Below, piece after piece: positions 17,862 through 26,702 of a DNA stretch of 64,000 nucleotides. This DNA comes from Acidobacteriota bacterium. Lineage in GTDB: Bacteria > Acidobacteriota > Vicinamibacteria > Vicinamibacterales > UBA2999. The stretch lies in NCBI GenBank assembly GCA_963169195.1, contig CAUJDN010000112.1, forward strand, positions 1 to 64,000, in the 5' to 3' direction. The translations under genes were made by a program, and so were the position numbers. The notes beneath the pieces are model-generated. The model saw nothing but the letters and a program-made list of their open reading frames with translations. It made no database searches and was not told the origin of the DNA. Every line of letters begins with the position of its first letter. Position 1 is the stretch's first letter.

Positions 17862-18587
17862 ATGCACCTGAGTCGTCGTGACTGGTCTGCGCTGGTGGTG
17901 GCCGGGCTCGTCGCCGGGCCGCTTCGAGGGGCCCGCGACTGCGCATCCGCCGCCGGGGCGCCTGGCGATCCGGATGACTCGCAGGCGGGTGGCTGGCGGA
18001 TGCTCTTCGACGGCGCATCCACGGCCGCGTGGCGCGGATTCAGGTCCGAGGCGATGCCGGCCGGCTGGCGCGTCGCCGCCGGCGTGCTCGTCAAGGACGG
18101 CGAAGTTCCCGACCTCGTCTCGCGCGAGCAGTTCGGTGACTTCGATCTCGAGATCGAGTGGCGCATCGGCGTCGCGGGCAACAGCGGCATCTTCTACCGC
18201 GGCACCGAGGAGTACGATCACATCTACTGGAGCGCGCCCGAATACCAGCTCCTGGACGATGAGAAGGGGGCGGACAACAAGACACGGATGACGTGCGCAG
18301 GCGCCTGCTACGCGCTCTATCCCTCACCCGCGGGCCATCTGAAGCCTGCCGGCGAGTGGAACCTGACGCGGATCGTCGCGCGCGGGTCGCACGTGGAGCA
18401 CTGGCTGAACGGCGTGGAGCTCCTGGCGTTCGAGCAGGGGAGCGCGGACTGGGATGCCCGGGTGGCGGCGAGCAAGTTCAGCGACTGGCCGAACTTCGGC
18501 AGGTCGCGGCGCGGTCACCTGGCGATCCAGGGCGACCATGCCGGGGAGCTGGCGTTTCGCGTCATCCGGATCCGCGAGCTGGCCTGA
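17862..18587 (+). CDS. DUF1080 protein (3-keto-disaccharide hydrolase type)
   Basis: A 241-residue exported protein. The N-terminus carries an Arg-Arg signal (LSRRDWSALVVAGLV), possibly Tat. The mature part is a single DUF1080 jelly-roll domain with the hallmark strands GWRMLFDGAS, GDFDLEIEWRIG, NSGIFYRG and APEYQLLDD, ending with GHLAIQGDH. Members of this family hydrolyse 3-keto-glycosides after a sugar has been oxidised at C3. A sugar-type transporter follows after 27 nt, and GMC oxidoreductase genes that could supply the oxidation lie nearby, so a 3-keto-glycoside route is likely by context. The exact substrate is unknown. Confidence 0.88.
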   Translation: MHLSRRDWSALVVAGLVAGPLRGARDCASAAGAPGDPDDSQAGGWRMLFDGASTAAWRGFRSEAMPAGWRVAAGVLVKDGEVPDLVSREQFGDFDLEIEWRIGVAGNSGIFYRGTEEYDHIYWSAPEYQLLDDEKGADNKTRMTCAGACYALYPSPAGHLKPAGEWNLTRIVARGSHVEHWLNGVELLAFEQGSADWDARVAASKFSDWPNFGRSRRGHLAIQGDHAGELAFRVIRIRELA

Positions 18588-18614
18588 CACGGGTGGCGCC
18601 GGGGGCGTGCGCGC

Positions 18615-19829
18615 ATGATCAAGGCGAGACTGGCCGGGATGATGTTCCTCCAGTACTTCATCTGGGGGGCATGGTTCGTCACGATGGGCACCTATCTGGG
18701 TCAGACGCTGGGATTCTCCGGCGCGCAGGTGGGGCTGGCCTACGGCGCGACGGCGATCGCCGCGCTCGTGTCGCCGTTCTTCCTCGGCATCGTGGCGGAC
18801 CGCTTTTTCCCTTCGGAGAAGCTGCTGGCGGCGCTGCACCTGACAGGCGCCGTGTCGATGTGGGCGGTGTCACGACAGCAGGAGTGGGCCGACTTCTATC
18901 CGCTGCTCGTCGTGTACGCACTCTGCTACATGCCCACGCTGTCGCTGACCAATGCGGTGGCGTTTCATCACGTGAAGGATGCCGCCCGCGAGTTCCCGGT
19001 GATCCGCGTCCTCGGCACGCTCGGATGGATTGCCGCCGGCGTGCTGGTGGGCAAGGTGCTCGAGGCCGATGCGCGGGCCGTACCGATGCAGTTGGCCGCC
19101 GGGGCCTCCGCCGTGATGGGCGTCTATGCCCTGACGCTGCCGCATACGCCTCCCCGTGCCGCCGGCGCAAGCGTCTCGCTGCGCGACGTGCTGGGCCTCG
19201 ACGCGCTGCGCCTGCTGCGCGACCCGGCGTTCGCGGTGTTCGTCGCCGGATCGTTCCTGCTGTGCATCCCGCTGCAGTTCTACTACGCGTTCACGAACCC
19301 GTTCCTCAACGAGATCGGCGTCCCGCAGGCGGCGTTCATCCAGACCTTCGGCCAGATGAGCGAGATCGGGTTCATGCTGGTGCTGCCCGTCCTGCTGGTG
19401 CGGCTCGGGATCAAGCGCATCATGCTCATCGGCATGGCGGCATGGGCGCTCCGATATGTGGCGTTCGCCTTCGGGGACCCGGCCGCGGGCATGTGGCTGC
19501 TCTATGCCGGCATCCTGCTGCACGGCGTCTGCTACGACTTCTTCTTCGTCGCGGGGCAGATCTACACCGACGAGCGGGCCGGCGAGCGCGTGCGCGCGGC
19601 CGCGCAGGGGCTGCTGAACTTCGTGACCAACGGGGTGGGCTACTTCATCGGGGCATTCGTGTCGGGGCGCGTGGTGGACGCGTACGCGCTGGCGGGTGGC
19701 GGGCACGACTGGCGGGGTGTCTGGCTGGTGCCGGCAGCGGGCGCGGCCGTGATTCTCTTCGTCTTTGCGGTGTCGTTCCGGCCACGGGCAGTCCCCGCGC
19801 TCGCGACGCCTACACACCCGGGTAGCTGA
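18615..19829 (+). CDS. MFS nucleoside/sugar:H+ symporter (NupG family)
   Basis: A 404-residue inner-membrane transporter with about twelve hydrophobic segments. The first helix region ([20 protein letters not shown]) is the signature of the NupG/XapB nucleoside symporters. In Acidobacteriota and Bacteroidota such proteins commonly sit beside DUF1080 and Gfo/Idh/MocA genes and are thought to import sugar derivatives instead. It follows the DUF1080 gene by 27 nt, so co-transcription is likely. Its 3' end overlaps the convergent subunit-3 gene by 20 nt. Confidence 0.85.
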   Translation: MIKARLAGMMFLQYFIWGAWFVTMGTYLGQTLGFSGAQVGLAYGATAIAALVSPFFLGIVADRFFPSEKLLAALHLTGAVSMWAVSRQQEWADFYPLLVVYALCYMPTLSLTNAVAFHHVKDAAREFPVIRVLGTLGWIAAGVLVGKVLEADARAVPMQLAAGASAVMGVYALTLPHTPPRAAGASVSLRDVLGLDALRLLRDPAFAVFVAGSFLLCIPLQFYYAFTNPFLNEIGVPQAAFIQTFGQMSEIGFMLVLPVLLVRLGIKRIMLIGMAAWALRYVAFAFGDPAAGMWLLYAGILLHGVCYDFFFVAGQIYTDERAGERVRAAAQGLLNFVTNGVGYFIGAFVSGRVVDAYALAGGGHDWRGVWLVPAAGAAVILFVFAVSFRPRAVPALATPTHPGS

Positions 19830-20517
19830 CGCCCAGCTTCTTCAGCGCCTCGTCCGGGCAGCCGTTCCACTCGGCCTCGTAGCGGTTGCCCATGTACTGC
19901 AGGTCCGCCATCCCCATCTTCGTCGTCCAGAAGCCCGTGGCCGTGAGATCCCGGAAGCTGGCGAAGAACGCGCGGCCGTGCGAGAGGGCGGGTAGCGCGG
20001 GTGTCTCGTCGGGCCCGGTCTCCAGGCTGCTGGCGGGTGCTGGTGGCGGTATCGAGATGTCATCGAGCAGCGCTGTGCGCTCGGCATCCGCGCACGCGAC
20101 GAACGTCTTGTCGAAGCGTCGCTGGCACTCGAGATCGATCCAGGCGAGGCCGCCGCGCATCGCGGTCTGGCGCGGCGTGTCCTCGGCGCCGCGGGGCTCG
20201 TCGCTCAAGATGAAGTCCATGAACTCGGGTACGCCGGCGTCGGTGGCGCTTCCCGATCGCTCGTCGCGCGGGATGATGAGGTCCACCAGCACGCGCACGG
20301 TCTCCCACTCGTGCGCGGTGAAGAACTTCGGCTGATACGGCGCTGCGGGCTGTGCAGCCACACGGGCCGCCCGCGCCAGGTCCCTCGCGGACGCCACCTC
20401 GTCGCCCGTCCAGACGAATCCGGCGGCCAGCGAGGCCGCGCCGATCCGTTGCAGAATCTGCCGACGGTTCAACAGGGGACTGTCCCCCTTTACATTTGTC
20501 ACAGGGACTGTCCCCAT
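19810..20517 (-). CDS. Gluconate 2-dehydrogenase subunit 3-type protein, copy 1
   Basis: A 235-residue Tat-exported partner of a GMC oxidoreductase. The Tat-like motif [13 protein letters not shown] starts at residue 17, unusually far from the start. The first 16 residues ([16 protein letters not shown]) are encoded by a palindromic dispersed repeat. The body has the subunit-3 pattern [23 protein letters not shown] and the C-terminal [12 protein letters not shown]. The ATG at 20517 overlaps the GMC stop codon (TAATG), which supports this start. Subunit 3 helps carry the flavoprotein across the membrane by Tat and is part of membrane sugar or alcohol dehydrogenases. The usual cytochrome c subunit is missing here. 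Confidence 0.85.
   Translation of the reverse strand: MGTVPVTNVKGDSPLLNRRQILQRIGAASLAAGFVWTGDEVASARDLARAARVAAQPAAPYQPKFFTAHEWETVRVLVDLIIPRDERSGSATDAGVPEFMDFILSDEPRGAEDTPRQTAMRGGLAWIDLECQRRFDKTFVACADAERTALLDDISIPPPAPASSLETGPDETPALPALSHGRAFFASFRDLTATGFWTTKMGMADLQYMGNRYEAEWNGCPDEALKKLGVSYPGV
20473..20517. repeat. Double GGGGACnGTCCCC palindrome inside a gene start
   Basis: Two palindromic copies, 20475-20487 (GGGGACTGTCCCC) and 20504-20515 (GGGACTGTCCCC), separated by an AT-rich spacer. The element lies in frame at the 5' end of the subunit-3 gene. A third copy is at 37807. Confidence 0.85.
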
Positions 20518-22238
20518 TAGATCCTGCCTGCCTTACGCTCATCGACGATGTAGGCGCCGGTCCGCATGGCGAGTGCCAGGATCGTCCAGGTGACGTTCTT
20601 GTCCGCGTTAGTGACGAACGGGCCGCCGTCCGCCACGAACAGGTTCTTCACATCGTGCGCCTGGCACTGCCCGTTCAGGACCGAGGTACTCGGCGAGCGG
20701 CCCATGCGCGTGACCCCCACCTCGTGGATGATGCGCCCGCCCGGCAGGATGCCGTAGCCAGCCTCGCGCGACGGCACCGGCGTCAGCGGCGTCCCGCCCA
20801 TCTCGTCGATCAGCGCGCGGAAGGTCTGCTGCATGTGCCGCACCTGGTTGATCTCGTGATCGGTCCACTTGAAGTGGAACCTGAGCACCGGGATTCCCCA
20901 ACGGTCGACGACCGTCGGATCGAGCTCGCAATAGCTGCCCTCGTTCGGGATCATCTCCCCGCGGCCCGAGAAGCTGACCCTCGCGCCGTAGAGACGCCGA
21001 TAGTCCTCCTTCAGCGCCTTCCCGTACCCGGCCGGCGCGATCCGACGACCGTCCGCGCCCACTCCGGTGAACCGATGCAGATCCGCGAGGAATCCGGCGC
21101 TCGGCATGTGACGCCCGCCGCCGATCTCGATGTGATACCCGCGGGGGAAGTCCAGCCTCCGGTTGTCGAGCCACCACGGCATGTAGAGGTGCATGCCGCT
21201 GGTGCCGTCCTCGTTGTGCGGCACGCCGTTCATCAGCTTCGGGATGAAGCCGGCCACCGTCACGCCGGTGGTGTCGGTGAGGTAGCGGCCCACCGTGCCG
21301 CTCGAGTTCGCCAGCCCCTTGGGGAACCGGGACGACCGCGAGTTGAGAAGCAGGCGCGCGGACTCGCACGCGCTGGCCGCCAGGACGACGATGCGGGCAC
21401 GGACATGGTTCTCGCGTCCCGTCGTGGTGTCGATGTAGGCGACGCCGGAGGCCAGTCCGGTCTCGTCCGTGGTCACCTCGCGTGCCATGGCTCGCGTGAC
21501 CATCGTGAGCCGTCCCGTGGCGAGCGCGGGCGGCAGCAGCACCGAGGGCGACGAGAAGTTCGCGTGGATCGCGCACCCGCGCCCGCAGTGGCCGCAGTAG
21601 TGGCAGGCCTTCCGGCCGTTGTGCGGGCGCGTGAGGATGGACTTGCGCGACGGGATGCAGGTGATGCCCAGCGTGTCGGCTGCCTGCTTGATGAGCAGCT
21701 CGTAGCAGCGTGGACGGGGCGGCGGGAGGAAGATGCCGTCAGGCTCGTTGGGAAGGCCCTCGACCGATCCGAAGATGCCGATCAGCCTGTCCACTTCGTC
21801 GTAGTACGGCTTGAGGTCGTCGTAGCTGATGGGCCAGTCGTCGCCCAGGCCATCGAGGCTCCGCCGGCGGAAGTCGTCCGGGCCGAAGCGCAGCGAGATG
21901 CGGCCCCAGTGATTGGTGCGCCCGCCGACCATCCGCGTCCGGAACCAGTCGAACCGCGAATCCGGGCCGGTCGTGTACGGTTCGCCGTCGAGCGTCCAGC
22001 CGCCCCACCCCGCGTCGAACTCGCCGAACTGCCGCGTGGGAATCGCGGCGCCACGATGCGGGCCGTCGTAGGACCACGCGAACATCTTCGAGTCGCGCGC
22101 GGTATCGAACGGCGCGCCCGCCTCGAGCATCACCACGTCGGCGCCCGCCTCGGTGAGCACCTTCGCCGCCATGCCCCCTCCGGCGCCAGACCCCACGACA
22201 CAGACGTCGAAGGTGTGCCGGCTGCGGATGACCTGCAT
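20517..22238 (-). CDS. GMC-family oxidoreductase, copy 1
   Basis: A 573-residue flavoprotein of the glucose-methanol-choline family, of the gluconate/sorbose dehydrogenase type. The FAD-binding motif VVGSGAGGGMAAKVLTEAG is at the N-terminus. A Cys-rich stretch (ACHYCGHCGRGCAIHAN, about residue 210) is typical of the iron-sulfur-like insert in this subgroup. The C-terminal domain has the active-site HEVGVTRMG and the adenine-contacting VADGGPFVTNADKNVTWT. It has no signal of its own and probably travels with the subunit-3 partner, whose start overlaps its stop. It likely oxidises a sugar hydroxyl in the periplasm. A TAGAGT box lies 9 nt before the ATG. Confidence 0.9.
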   Translation of the reverse strand: MQVIRSRHTFDVCVVGSGAGGGMAAKVLTEAGADVVMLEAGAPFDTARDSKMFAWSYDGPHRGAAIPTRQFGEFDAGWGGWTLDGEPYTTGPDSRFDWFRTRMVGGRTNHWGRISLRFGPDDFRRRSLDGLGDDWPISYDDLKPYYDEVDRLIGIFGSVEGLPNEPDGIFLPPPRPRCYELLIKQAADTLGITCIPSRKSILTRPHNGRKACHYCGHCGRGCAIHANFSSPSVLLPPALATGRLTMVTRAMAREVTTDETGLASGVAYIDTTTGRENHVRARIVVLAASACESARLLLNSRSSRFPKGLANSSGTVGRYLTDTTGVTVAGFIPKLMNGVPHNEDGTSGMHLYMPWWLDNRRLDFPRGYHIEIGGGRHMPSAGFLADLHRFTGVGADGRRIAPAGYGKALKEDYRRLYGARVSFSGRGEMIPNEGSYCELDPTVVDRWGIPVLRFHFKWTDHEINQVRHMQQTFRALIDEMGGTPLTPVPSREAGYGILPGGRIIHEVGVTRMGRSPSTSVLNGQCQAHDVKNLFVADGGPFVTNADKNVTWTILALAMRTGAYIVDERKAGRI

Positions 22239-22247
22239 GGCGTGCCC

Positions 22248-22253
22248 ACTCTA
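22248..22253 (-). promoter_or_regulatory. Candidate -10 element of GMC copy 1
   Basis: TAGAGT on the minus strand, 9 nt before the ATG at 22238, without a Shine-Dalgarno. Confidence 0.4.
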
Positions 22254-22278
22254 CTCACGCGGCGGGTGAGGGGTCAAA

Positions 22279-22303
22279 CGCGAAACCGGACCCGCGTTTC
22301 GCG
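22279..22303. promoter_or_regulatory. Inverted repeat between divergent genes
   Basis: CGCGAAAC and GTTTCGCG, perfect 8-bp arms around a 9-nt centre, between the GMC and C11 peptidase promoters. It could be an operator or a short hairpin; nothing else in the sequence decides. Confidence 0.35.
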
Positions 22304-22339
22304 CGCAACTCGGCATTGCGATGGGCGCGGCGGCACGGA

Positions 22340-22345
22340 TAGACT
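22340..22345 (+). promoter_or_regulatory. Candidate -10 element of the C11 peptidase gene
   Basis: TAGACT, 29 nt before the ATG at 22375. In this case a leader with a GGAGG Shine-Dalgarno (22363-22367) is present. Confidence 0.35.
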
Positions 22346-22374
22346 TCGACCGTGTTCAGACTGGAGGCCGAACG

Positions 22375-23676
22375 ATGCCGACCCGGACGCGGGACGCGTG
22401 GAGTGTGCTCGCCTACACCATCGGCGACGACAAGGGTGGCTTCCATGCGATTGATGAATCCACGGAGAAGGACGTCGCGGCCATCTGCCGGGCAGCGGAT
22501 CTGGGTCGTGTAAGGGTCGCGATCCAACTCGATCTCAAGCGTCATCCCGGCGTCTATCGTGCAACGCTCGCGCCGCGCCCGCGACCGTCAAGGCGCGAGG
22601 GGCGACGGCGCCGGGTTACACGACGCATCGTCCGAAGGCGCCGCGCGTTCCACGAGGTCGACCCCCGGAAGCGCCGCCTCTGGCGCGACATCACTCACAG
22701 GCTCGAGCAGTCTGACGTGCGGCTGCAGGAGGACCGGACGCATCTCGATGCGGCGTCCGGTGGCGTGCTGCGCCGGTTCCTGGACTTCGGCCGGCGGGCG
22801 TGCCCGGCCGAGCGCTTCATCCTGCACTTCTCGGGCCACTCCTTCGGGCCGATGGGGATGTTCTACGACTCCCGATCCGGCGCGCCCAGCCCCCATGTGC
22901 TGCGTCTGACCCACATGGCCCGCGCGATGAGGTCGAAGGACGGACCGATCGACGTCGTGCTCTTCCGCGACTGCTTCATGGATACGCTGGAGGCCGCCTT
23001 CGAGTTGTACGGCGCCGTGCGGTTCATGATCGCGACGCAGGCGCAGGCGCCCATTCTCGGCGTGTGGCCCTGGCTCAACCTGCTGTCGGCGCTGACGCCC
23101 AGTGTCGACTCGGCCGATGCGGCCCGGTCGCTCGCCCTCCAGATGGAGGACTTCTTCAGCCACAAGAGCGGACTCGGGCCCCTCCACGAGGTACCGTGCG
23201 CCCTCGTCGACATCGAGAGCACCCGGCAGGTGACCCGCCCGCTCGCGAGGCTCGTCCGCGCGCTGAGCACGGCTCGCCGGGACGCGGCACGCCGCCGGGC
23301 GTGCGGCAGAGCCCTCGAGCGGGCGCGCCTGGGACAGAGCCTGCGGTACAGCCGGCCGGGCGACCCGGCGCTCCTCGATGTTCCCACCATGTGTCGGAAC
23401 CTGCAGGAACTCCACGATGACCCGGTGGCGCCCCTGGCGGAGGCGCTTGGCCGCGTGGTGCAGGACCGCGTCATCACGTCGTTCCACGTCTCGCGTGGAC
23501 CGTTCCGCGGCCTCGCCCTCTATTACAGGCCGACCACCCGGCGGGACTTGGAGAACTCGTTCGTTCAGGCCGGCGACGAGCGCGACAGGCGCTCGGATGA
23601 GCGGTACTATCGGACGCTCGCGCTGAGCCGTGCGACGGGCTGGGACCAGATCGCGCTGAATCCACTCGCGGTGTAG
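22375..23676 (+). CDS. Clostripain-like (C11) cysteine peptidase
   Basis: A 433-residue caspase-fold cysteine peptidase of the C11 type, with no signal peptide and so probably cytoplasmic. The start region WSVLAYTIGDDKGGFHAIDE is the family's first strand-helix. The catalytic dyad is His155 in HFSGHSFG and Cys200 in VVLFRDCFMDTLEAAFEL. Before the catalytic core lies a very basic stretch (about residues 80-115), where clostripain-type enzymes carry a self-processing linker. C11 enzymes cut after Arg or Lys. The ATG at 22375 follows GGAGG. A 34-residue Lys/Arg-rich peptide gene begins 32 nt downstream and could be a substrate or partner. Confidence 0.85.
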   Translation: MPTRTRDAWSVLAYTIGDDKGGFHAIDESTEKDVAAICRAADLGRVRVAIQLDLKRHPGVYRATLAPRPRPSRREGRRRRVTRRIVRRRRAFHEVDPRKRRLWRDITHRLEQSDVRLQEDRTHLDAASGGVLRRFLDFGRRACPAERFILHFSGHSFGPMGMFYDSRSGAPSPHVLRLTHMARAMRSKDGPIDVVLFRDCFMDTLEAAFELYGAVRFMIATQAQAPILGVWPWLNLLSALTPSVDSADAARSLALQMEDFFSHKSGLGPLHEVPCALVDIESTRQVTRPLARLVRALSTARRDAARRRACGRALERARLGQSLRYSRPGDPALLDVPTMCRNLQELHDDPVAPLAEALGRVVQDRVITSFHVSRGPFRGLALYYRPTTRRDLENSFVQAGDERDRRSDERYYRTLALSRATGWDQIALNPLAV

Positions 23677-23708
23677 TGCGTCAACCGGCAGCAAACAAGG
23701 AGGTCAGG

Positions 23709-23813
23709 ATGGCTGGCAGGAATGGGAACGGCAACGGGAAGAAGGGCGGAATGGGCGGCAAGCGGAAGGGCGCCGCGAAGAAGGCCAAGAAGAAGGCCGC
23801 CAAGAAGCGCTAG
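23709..23813 (+). CDS. 34-residue Lys-rich peptide
   Basis: A very small gene with an excellent Shine-Dalgarno (AAGGAGG at 23697-23703, 5 nt before the ATG). It encodes 34 residues in two parts: an N-terminal Gly/Asn half (MAGRNGNGNGKKGG) and a C-terminal half made almost only of Lys, Ala and Arg (KKAKKKAAKKR). It has no hydrophobic core and is strongly positive, so nucleic-acid binding in the style of bacterial histone H1-like tails is one option. It sits 32 nt behind the C11 peptidase gene and is followed by a strong hairpin. C11 enzymes cleave at basic residues, so it may be a substrate, propeptide or inhibitor. No family is recognised. Confidence 0.75.
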   Translation: MAGRNGNGNGKKGGMGGKRKGAAKKAKKKAAKKR

Positions 23814-23825
23814 GGCAGGCACCTC

Positions 23826-23854
23826 ACGAGCCAGCTCGGGTCGAGCTGGCTCGT
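23826..23854. terminator. Perfect 13-bp hairpin between convergent genes
   Basis: ACGAGCCAGCTCG and its complement around a 3-nt loop (GGT). It lies between the Lys-rich peptide gene and the convergent kinase gene, so it may end transcription from both sides. No T-tract follows on either strand. Confidence 0.65.
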
Positions 23855-23876
23855 GCGTCACTCGTCCCCGTGGACG

Positions 23877-26597
23877 TCATCGCACGGGAAGGAGCCGGGT
23901 CAGTTCCTCCACCCAGTCCTGCACGACGACCAGGGCCGGCGACGACGCCCGCTCGGCCGCATCCTTGATCATCAGGAACCGCTGGCCGTCCCGGGACGCG
24001 TCGTAGCTGCGGAAGGGGTCGTCTCCCTGGGACGCATAGCGCGTGGTGAACAACGTGACGGGACGGCCGACCTCGACCGTCGTCCCCCGGGTCGAGACCG
24101 TCACCGACGAGAGCCGGCCGCCATCGTCGACGTAGATCAGTTCACGTCCGTCGCGGGTCCATTGAGGCTGGGAACCACCGCTGAGCGACACCTGCCAGCG
24201 TCCGCCGGCGAGCCGCGGATACCGCTGCACGTAGACCTCCAGCCGACCGGCCTCGTTCGACTGGTAGGCGATGAATTCGCCGTTCGGCGAGACATCGGCG
24301 TTCCACTCGTCGAACCGGGTATCGACCAGCACATCGGGAGAACCGGCGCCGCTTCCGTCCATCGGGAAGCGCACGATGTCGGCCTTGGTCGCCGGCCGCA
24401 CTTCGCGGCCGATCAGGAAGGCCCCGTCGGGCGTGATCGCATCGGGCGCCTGGGTGTTGCCTCCGTCACTCAGCCGCATCGCGGCGCCCGTGCCGTCGGC
24501 CGCCTGGGCATACAGGTTGTAGACGCCCGACCGCGTCGAGGCGAACACCACGCGCTTGCCGTCTGGCGTCCAGATGGGCGCCAGGTCGCCAGCGGGGTCC
24601 GATGTCAGTCGCGTCAGCGTCTGTCTCGCGAAGTCCCAGACCCAGATGTCCTGCTCGCGATCGCGGATGGCGACGGCGACGCGCGTTTCGTCGGGCGACA
24701 GGCGTGCGGACGCGTAGGCGCGGGGCGGCGCGGGAACGGGCGTCTCGCGGCCCTGCCGATCGAGCCAGACGAGCGAGCGCGGAGCATCGTCGCCGACCTC
24801 CTCTGACAGGTAGATCAGCATGCCCGCGCGGGTCACCGCCGCGTTCAGGGCGCCCGTCGTCGTCGCCCCCACGCGCTCGATCACCCGGACGGGGTTGCCG
24901 ACGACGGCGCGTCGCTTCAGGTCGAGCACCACGGCGGACACCCCACCGCTCGTCGAGTAGGCGAGGTGGCCGGAGGGCACGTACTGCGCATCGCGGCCGC
25001 CCTTCAGCAGGGTCGTGCGTTCACCCGTCTCGAGGTCCAGCCACACAATCGACGCGTCCTCCGGCCGCGCCGCCCCGACGGTGAAGAGCACCGCGCGTCC
25101 CCCGGGGAGCGCGGACGGCAGGACGTGCCCGATCTCTCCAACCGCGGCGTCAGGCGCGGTCAGGGGTGTCAGGTCGCCTCCACCGGCCGGCACTCGGCGC
25201 AGGCCCACCGAGGGGTGGCTCGTCCCGACGATGAGGACGTCGTCGTCGGTCCAGGTGATGCCGCGGGCGGGTTCGCCCAGGTGCGCGATCGTCACGGGCG
25301 TCCCACCACCCACGGCCACCTTCTTGAGCGACGGGCCCTCTACGTAGGCAATCCACTGGCTGTCGGGAGAGATGGACACGTCCAGCACGTCGGTGATGCC
25401 GGGCAACGGCGTGGCGTCGAGTCGCTCGATCCGTCGCATGACCAGCTGGCCGCTGCTCCCCGAGCGGTACACGAGGAACGATCCGTCCGGGGCCACGGCA
25501 AAGACTCGCGTCGAGGCCTGGAGGGAGGTCGTCAGGGGCAACGCGGCAGGCAAGGCGATCGTCGAGCGGATCACTCGCCGGTCTCCGGGCGGCCCCGATC
25601 CCGTCAGGACCCAGGTGGCGAGGGCGGCCGCCAGCGCCGCGCCGGCCACGAGCGCGACCATGAAGGGCGTCACGCGCCGCGCGCCGGCGGCGTCGCCGGG
25701 CACCGTGGTGCGGATGTCGCGCGGCCGGTCCACGACGTCATCGAGCTCGAGCCGCGCATCGCCCATCGCGCTCAGCCGGCGCGTCGCGTCCTTCTCGAGG
25801 CAGCGCCGCAGCAGGCGATGGATCGAAGCAGGCAGATTCGCCGGCAGCGCGTCCCAGTCCACGTCGTCCCTGAGCACGCTCGCGAGCGTGCTGGACATGT
25901 CGTCGCCGTCGAACGCTCGACGCCCGGTCAGCATCTCGTACAGGACGAGACCGAACGCCCACACGTCCGCGCGGCGGTTGACCGGCCGCCCGCGCGCCTG
26001 CTCCGGCGACATGTAGGCGGCGGTGCCGAGGATCGTCCCCATTCCGGTGGCGGTCGGCGACATCAGGGTCGGCGAGCTGGAGACGTCGACCTCGGATTCC
26101 CGATCGACGAGGTTGGGATCGAGCGCCTTGGCGAGACCGAAGTCCAGGACCTTCACCCGGCCATCGTCGCGCACCTTGATGTTGGAGGGCTTCAGGTCCC
26201 GGTGGATGATGCCCTGCTCGTGCGCCGCCTCCAGCGCTTCAGCGATCTGCCTGGCGATGGCGAGCGCCTCGTCGAGCGGGATGGCGCCCCGGGCGATGCG
26301 ATCGGCGAGCGTCGCACCCTCCACGAGCTCCATCACCAGGGCGATGGCGCCGTCCGACTTCTCCAGGCCGTGGATGTGCGCGATGTTCGGGTGGTTCAGG
26401 GCGGCGAGGATCTCCGCTTCGCGCTGGAAGCGGGCGATCCGCCGGGTATCGCCGGCGAGGGACGCCGGCAGCACCTTGATGGCGACCTGACGCTTGAGGC
26501 CGCTGTCGGTCGCCCGGTACACCTCGCCCATGCCGCCGACGCCGAGCAACACACCGACTTCGAACGCGCCAAGCCGCGTCCCGGGGGTCAAGGGCAT
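23877..26597 (-). CDS. Ser/Thr protein kinase with WD40/PD40 propeller
   Basis: A 906-residue transmembrane kinase. The N-terminal PknB-type domain (about 10-270) has the glycine loop GVGGMGEVYRA, the ATP lysine in VAIK (Lys41), the catalytic HRDLKPSN and DFG. One transmembrane helix lies near residue 330. The outer part (about 360-900) is a TolB-like propeller with repeated blades such as SISPDSQWIAYV, WTPDGKRVVFAS and VSPNGEFIAYQS. This fusion is a hallmark of Acidobacteriota; the propeller is thought to sense something in the periplasm. The ATG at 26597 lies 10 nt after a TAGAAT box and directly before the kinase domain. Confidence 0.93.
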   Translation of the reverse strand: MPLTPGTRLGAFEVGVLLGVGGMGEVYRATDSGLKRQVAIKVLPASLAGDTRRIARFQREAEILAALNHPNIAHIHGLEKSDGAIALVMELVEGATLADRIARGAIPLDEALAIARQIAEALEAAHEQGIIHRDLKPSNIKVRDDGRVKVLDFGLAKALDPNLVDRESEVDVSSSPTLMSPTATGMGTILGTAAYMSPEQARGRPVNRRADVWAFGLVLYEMLTGRRAFDGDDMSSTLASVLRDDVDWDALPANLPASIHRLLRRCLEKDATRRLSAMGDARLELDDVVDRPRDIRTTVPGDAAGARRVTPFMVALVAGAALAAALATWVLTGSGPPGDRRVIRSTIALPAALPLTTSLQASTRVFAVAPDGSFLVYRSGSSGQLVMRRIERLDATPLPGITDVLDVSISPDSQWIAYVEGPSLKKVAVGGGTPVTIAHLGEPARGITWTDDDVLIVGTSHPSVGLRRVPAGGGDLTPLTAPDAAVGEIGHVLPSALPGGRAVLFTVGAARPEDASIVWLDLETGERTTLLKGGRDAQYVPSGHLAYSTSGGVSAVVLDLKRRAVVGNPVRVIERVGATTTGALNAAVTRAGMLIYLSEEVGDDAPRSLVWLDRQGRETPVPAPPRAYASARLSPDETRVAVAIRDREQDIWVWDFARQTLTRLTSDPAGDLAPIWTPDGKRVVFASTRSGVYNLYAQAADGTGAAMRLSDGGNTQAPDAITPDGAFLIGREVRPATKADIVRFPMDGSGAGSPDVLVDTRFDEWNADVSPNGEFIAYQSNEAGRLEVYVQRYPRLAGGRWQVSLSGGSQPQWTRDGRELIYVDDGGRLSSVTVSTRGTTVEVGRPVTLFTTRYASQGDDPFRSYDASRDGQRFLMIKDAAERASSPALVVVQDWVEELTRLLPVR

Positions 26598-26607
26598 GGG
26601 TGGCGCG

Positions 26608-26613
26608 ATTCTA
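26608..26613 (-). promoter_or_regulatory. Candidate -10 element of the kinase gene
   Basis: TAGAAT on the minus strand, preceded by TG, 10 nt before the ATG at 26597. No Shine-Dalgarno; leader of a few nucleotides at most. Confidence 0.5.
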
Positions 26614-26702
26614 CAGCAGCAGGGTCCGGCTGCACGGCGATCGGTCACGCGTGGGGATCAGCCGGCACGGTGCGCGACGAATGGGGCCGCCGCCGACGGA
26701 CC

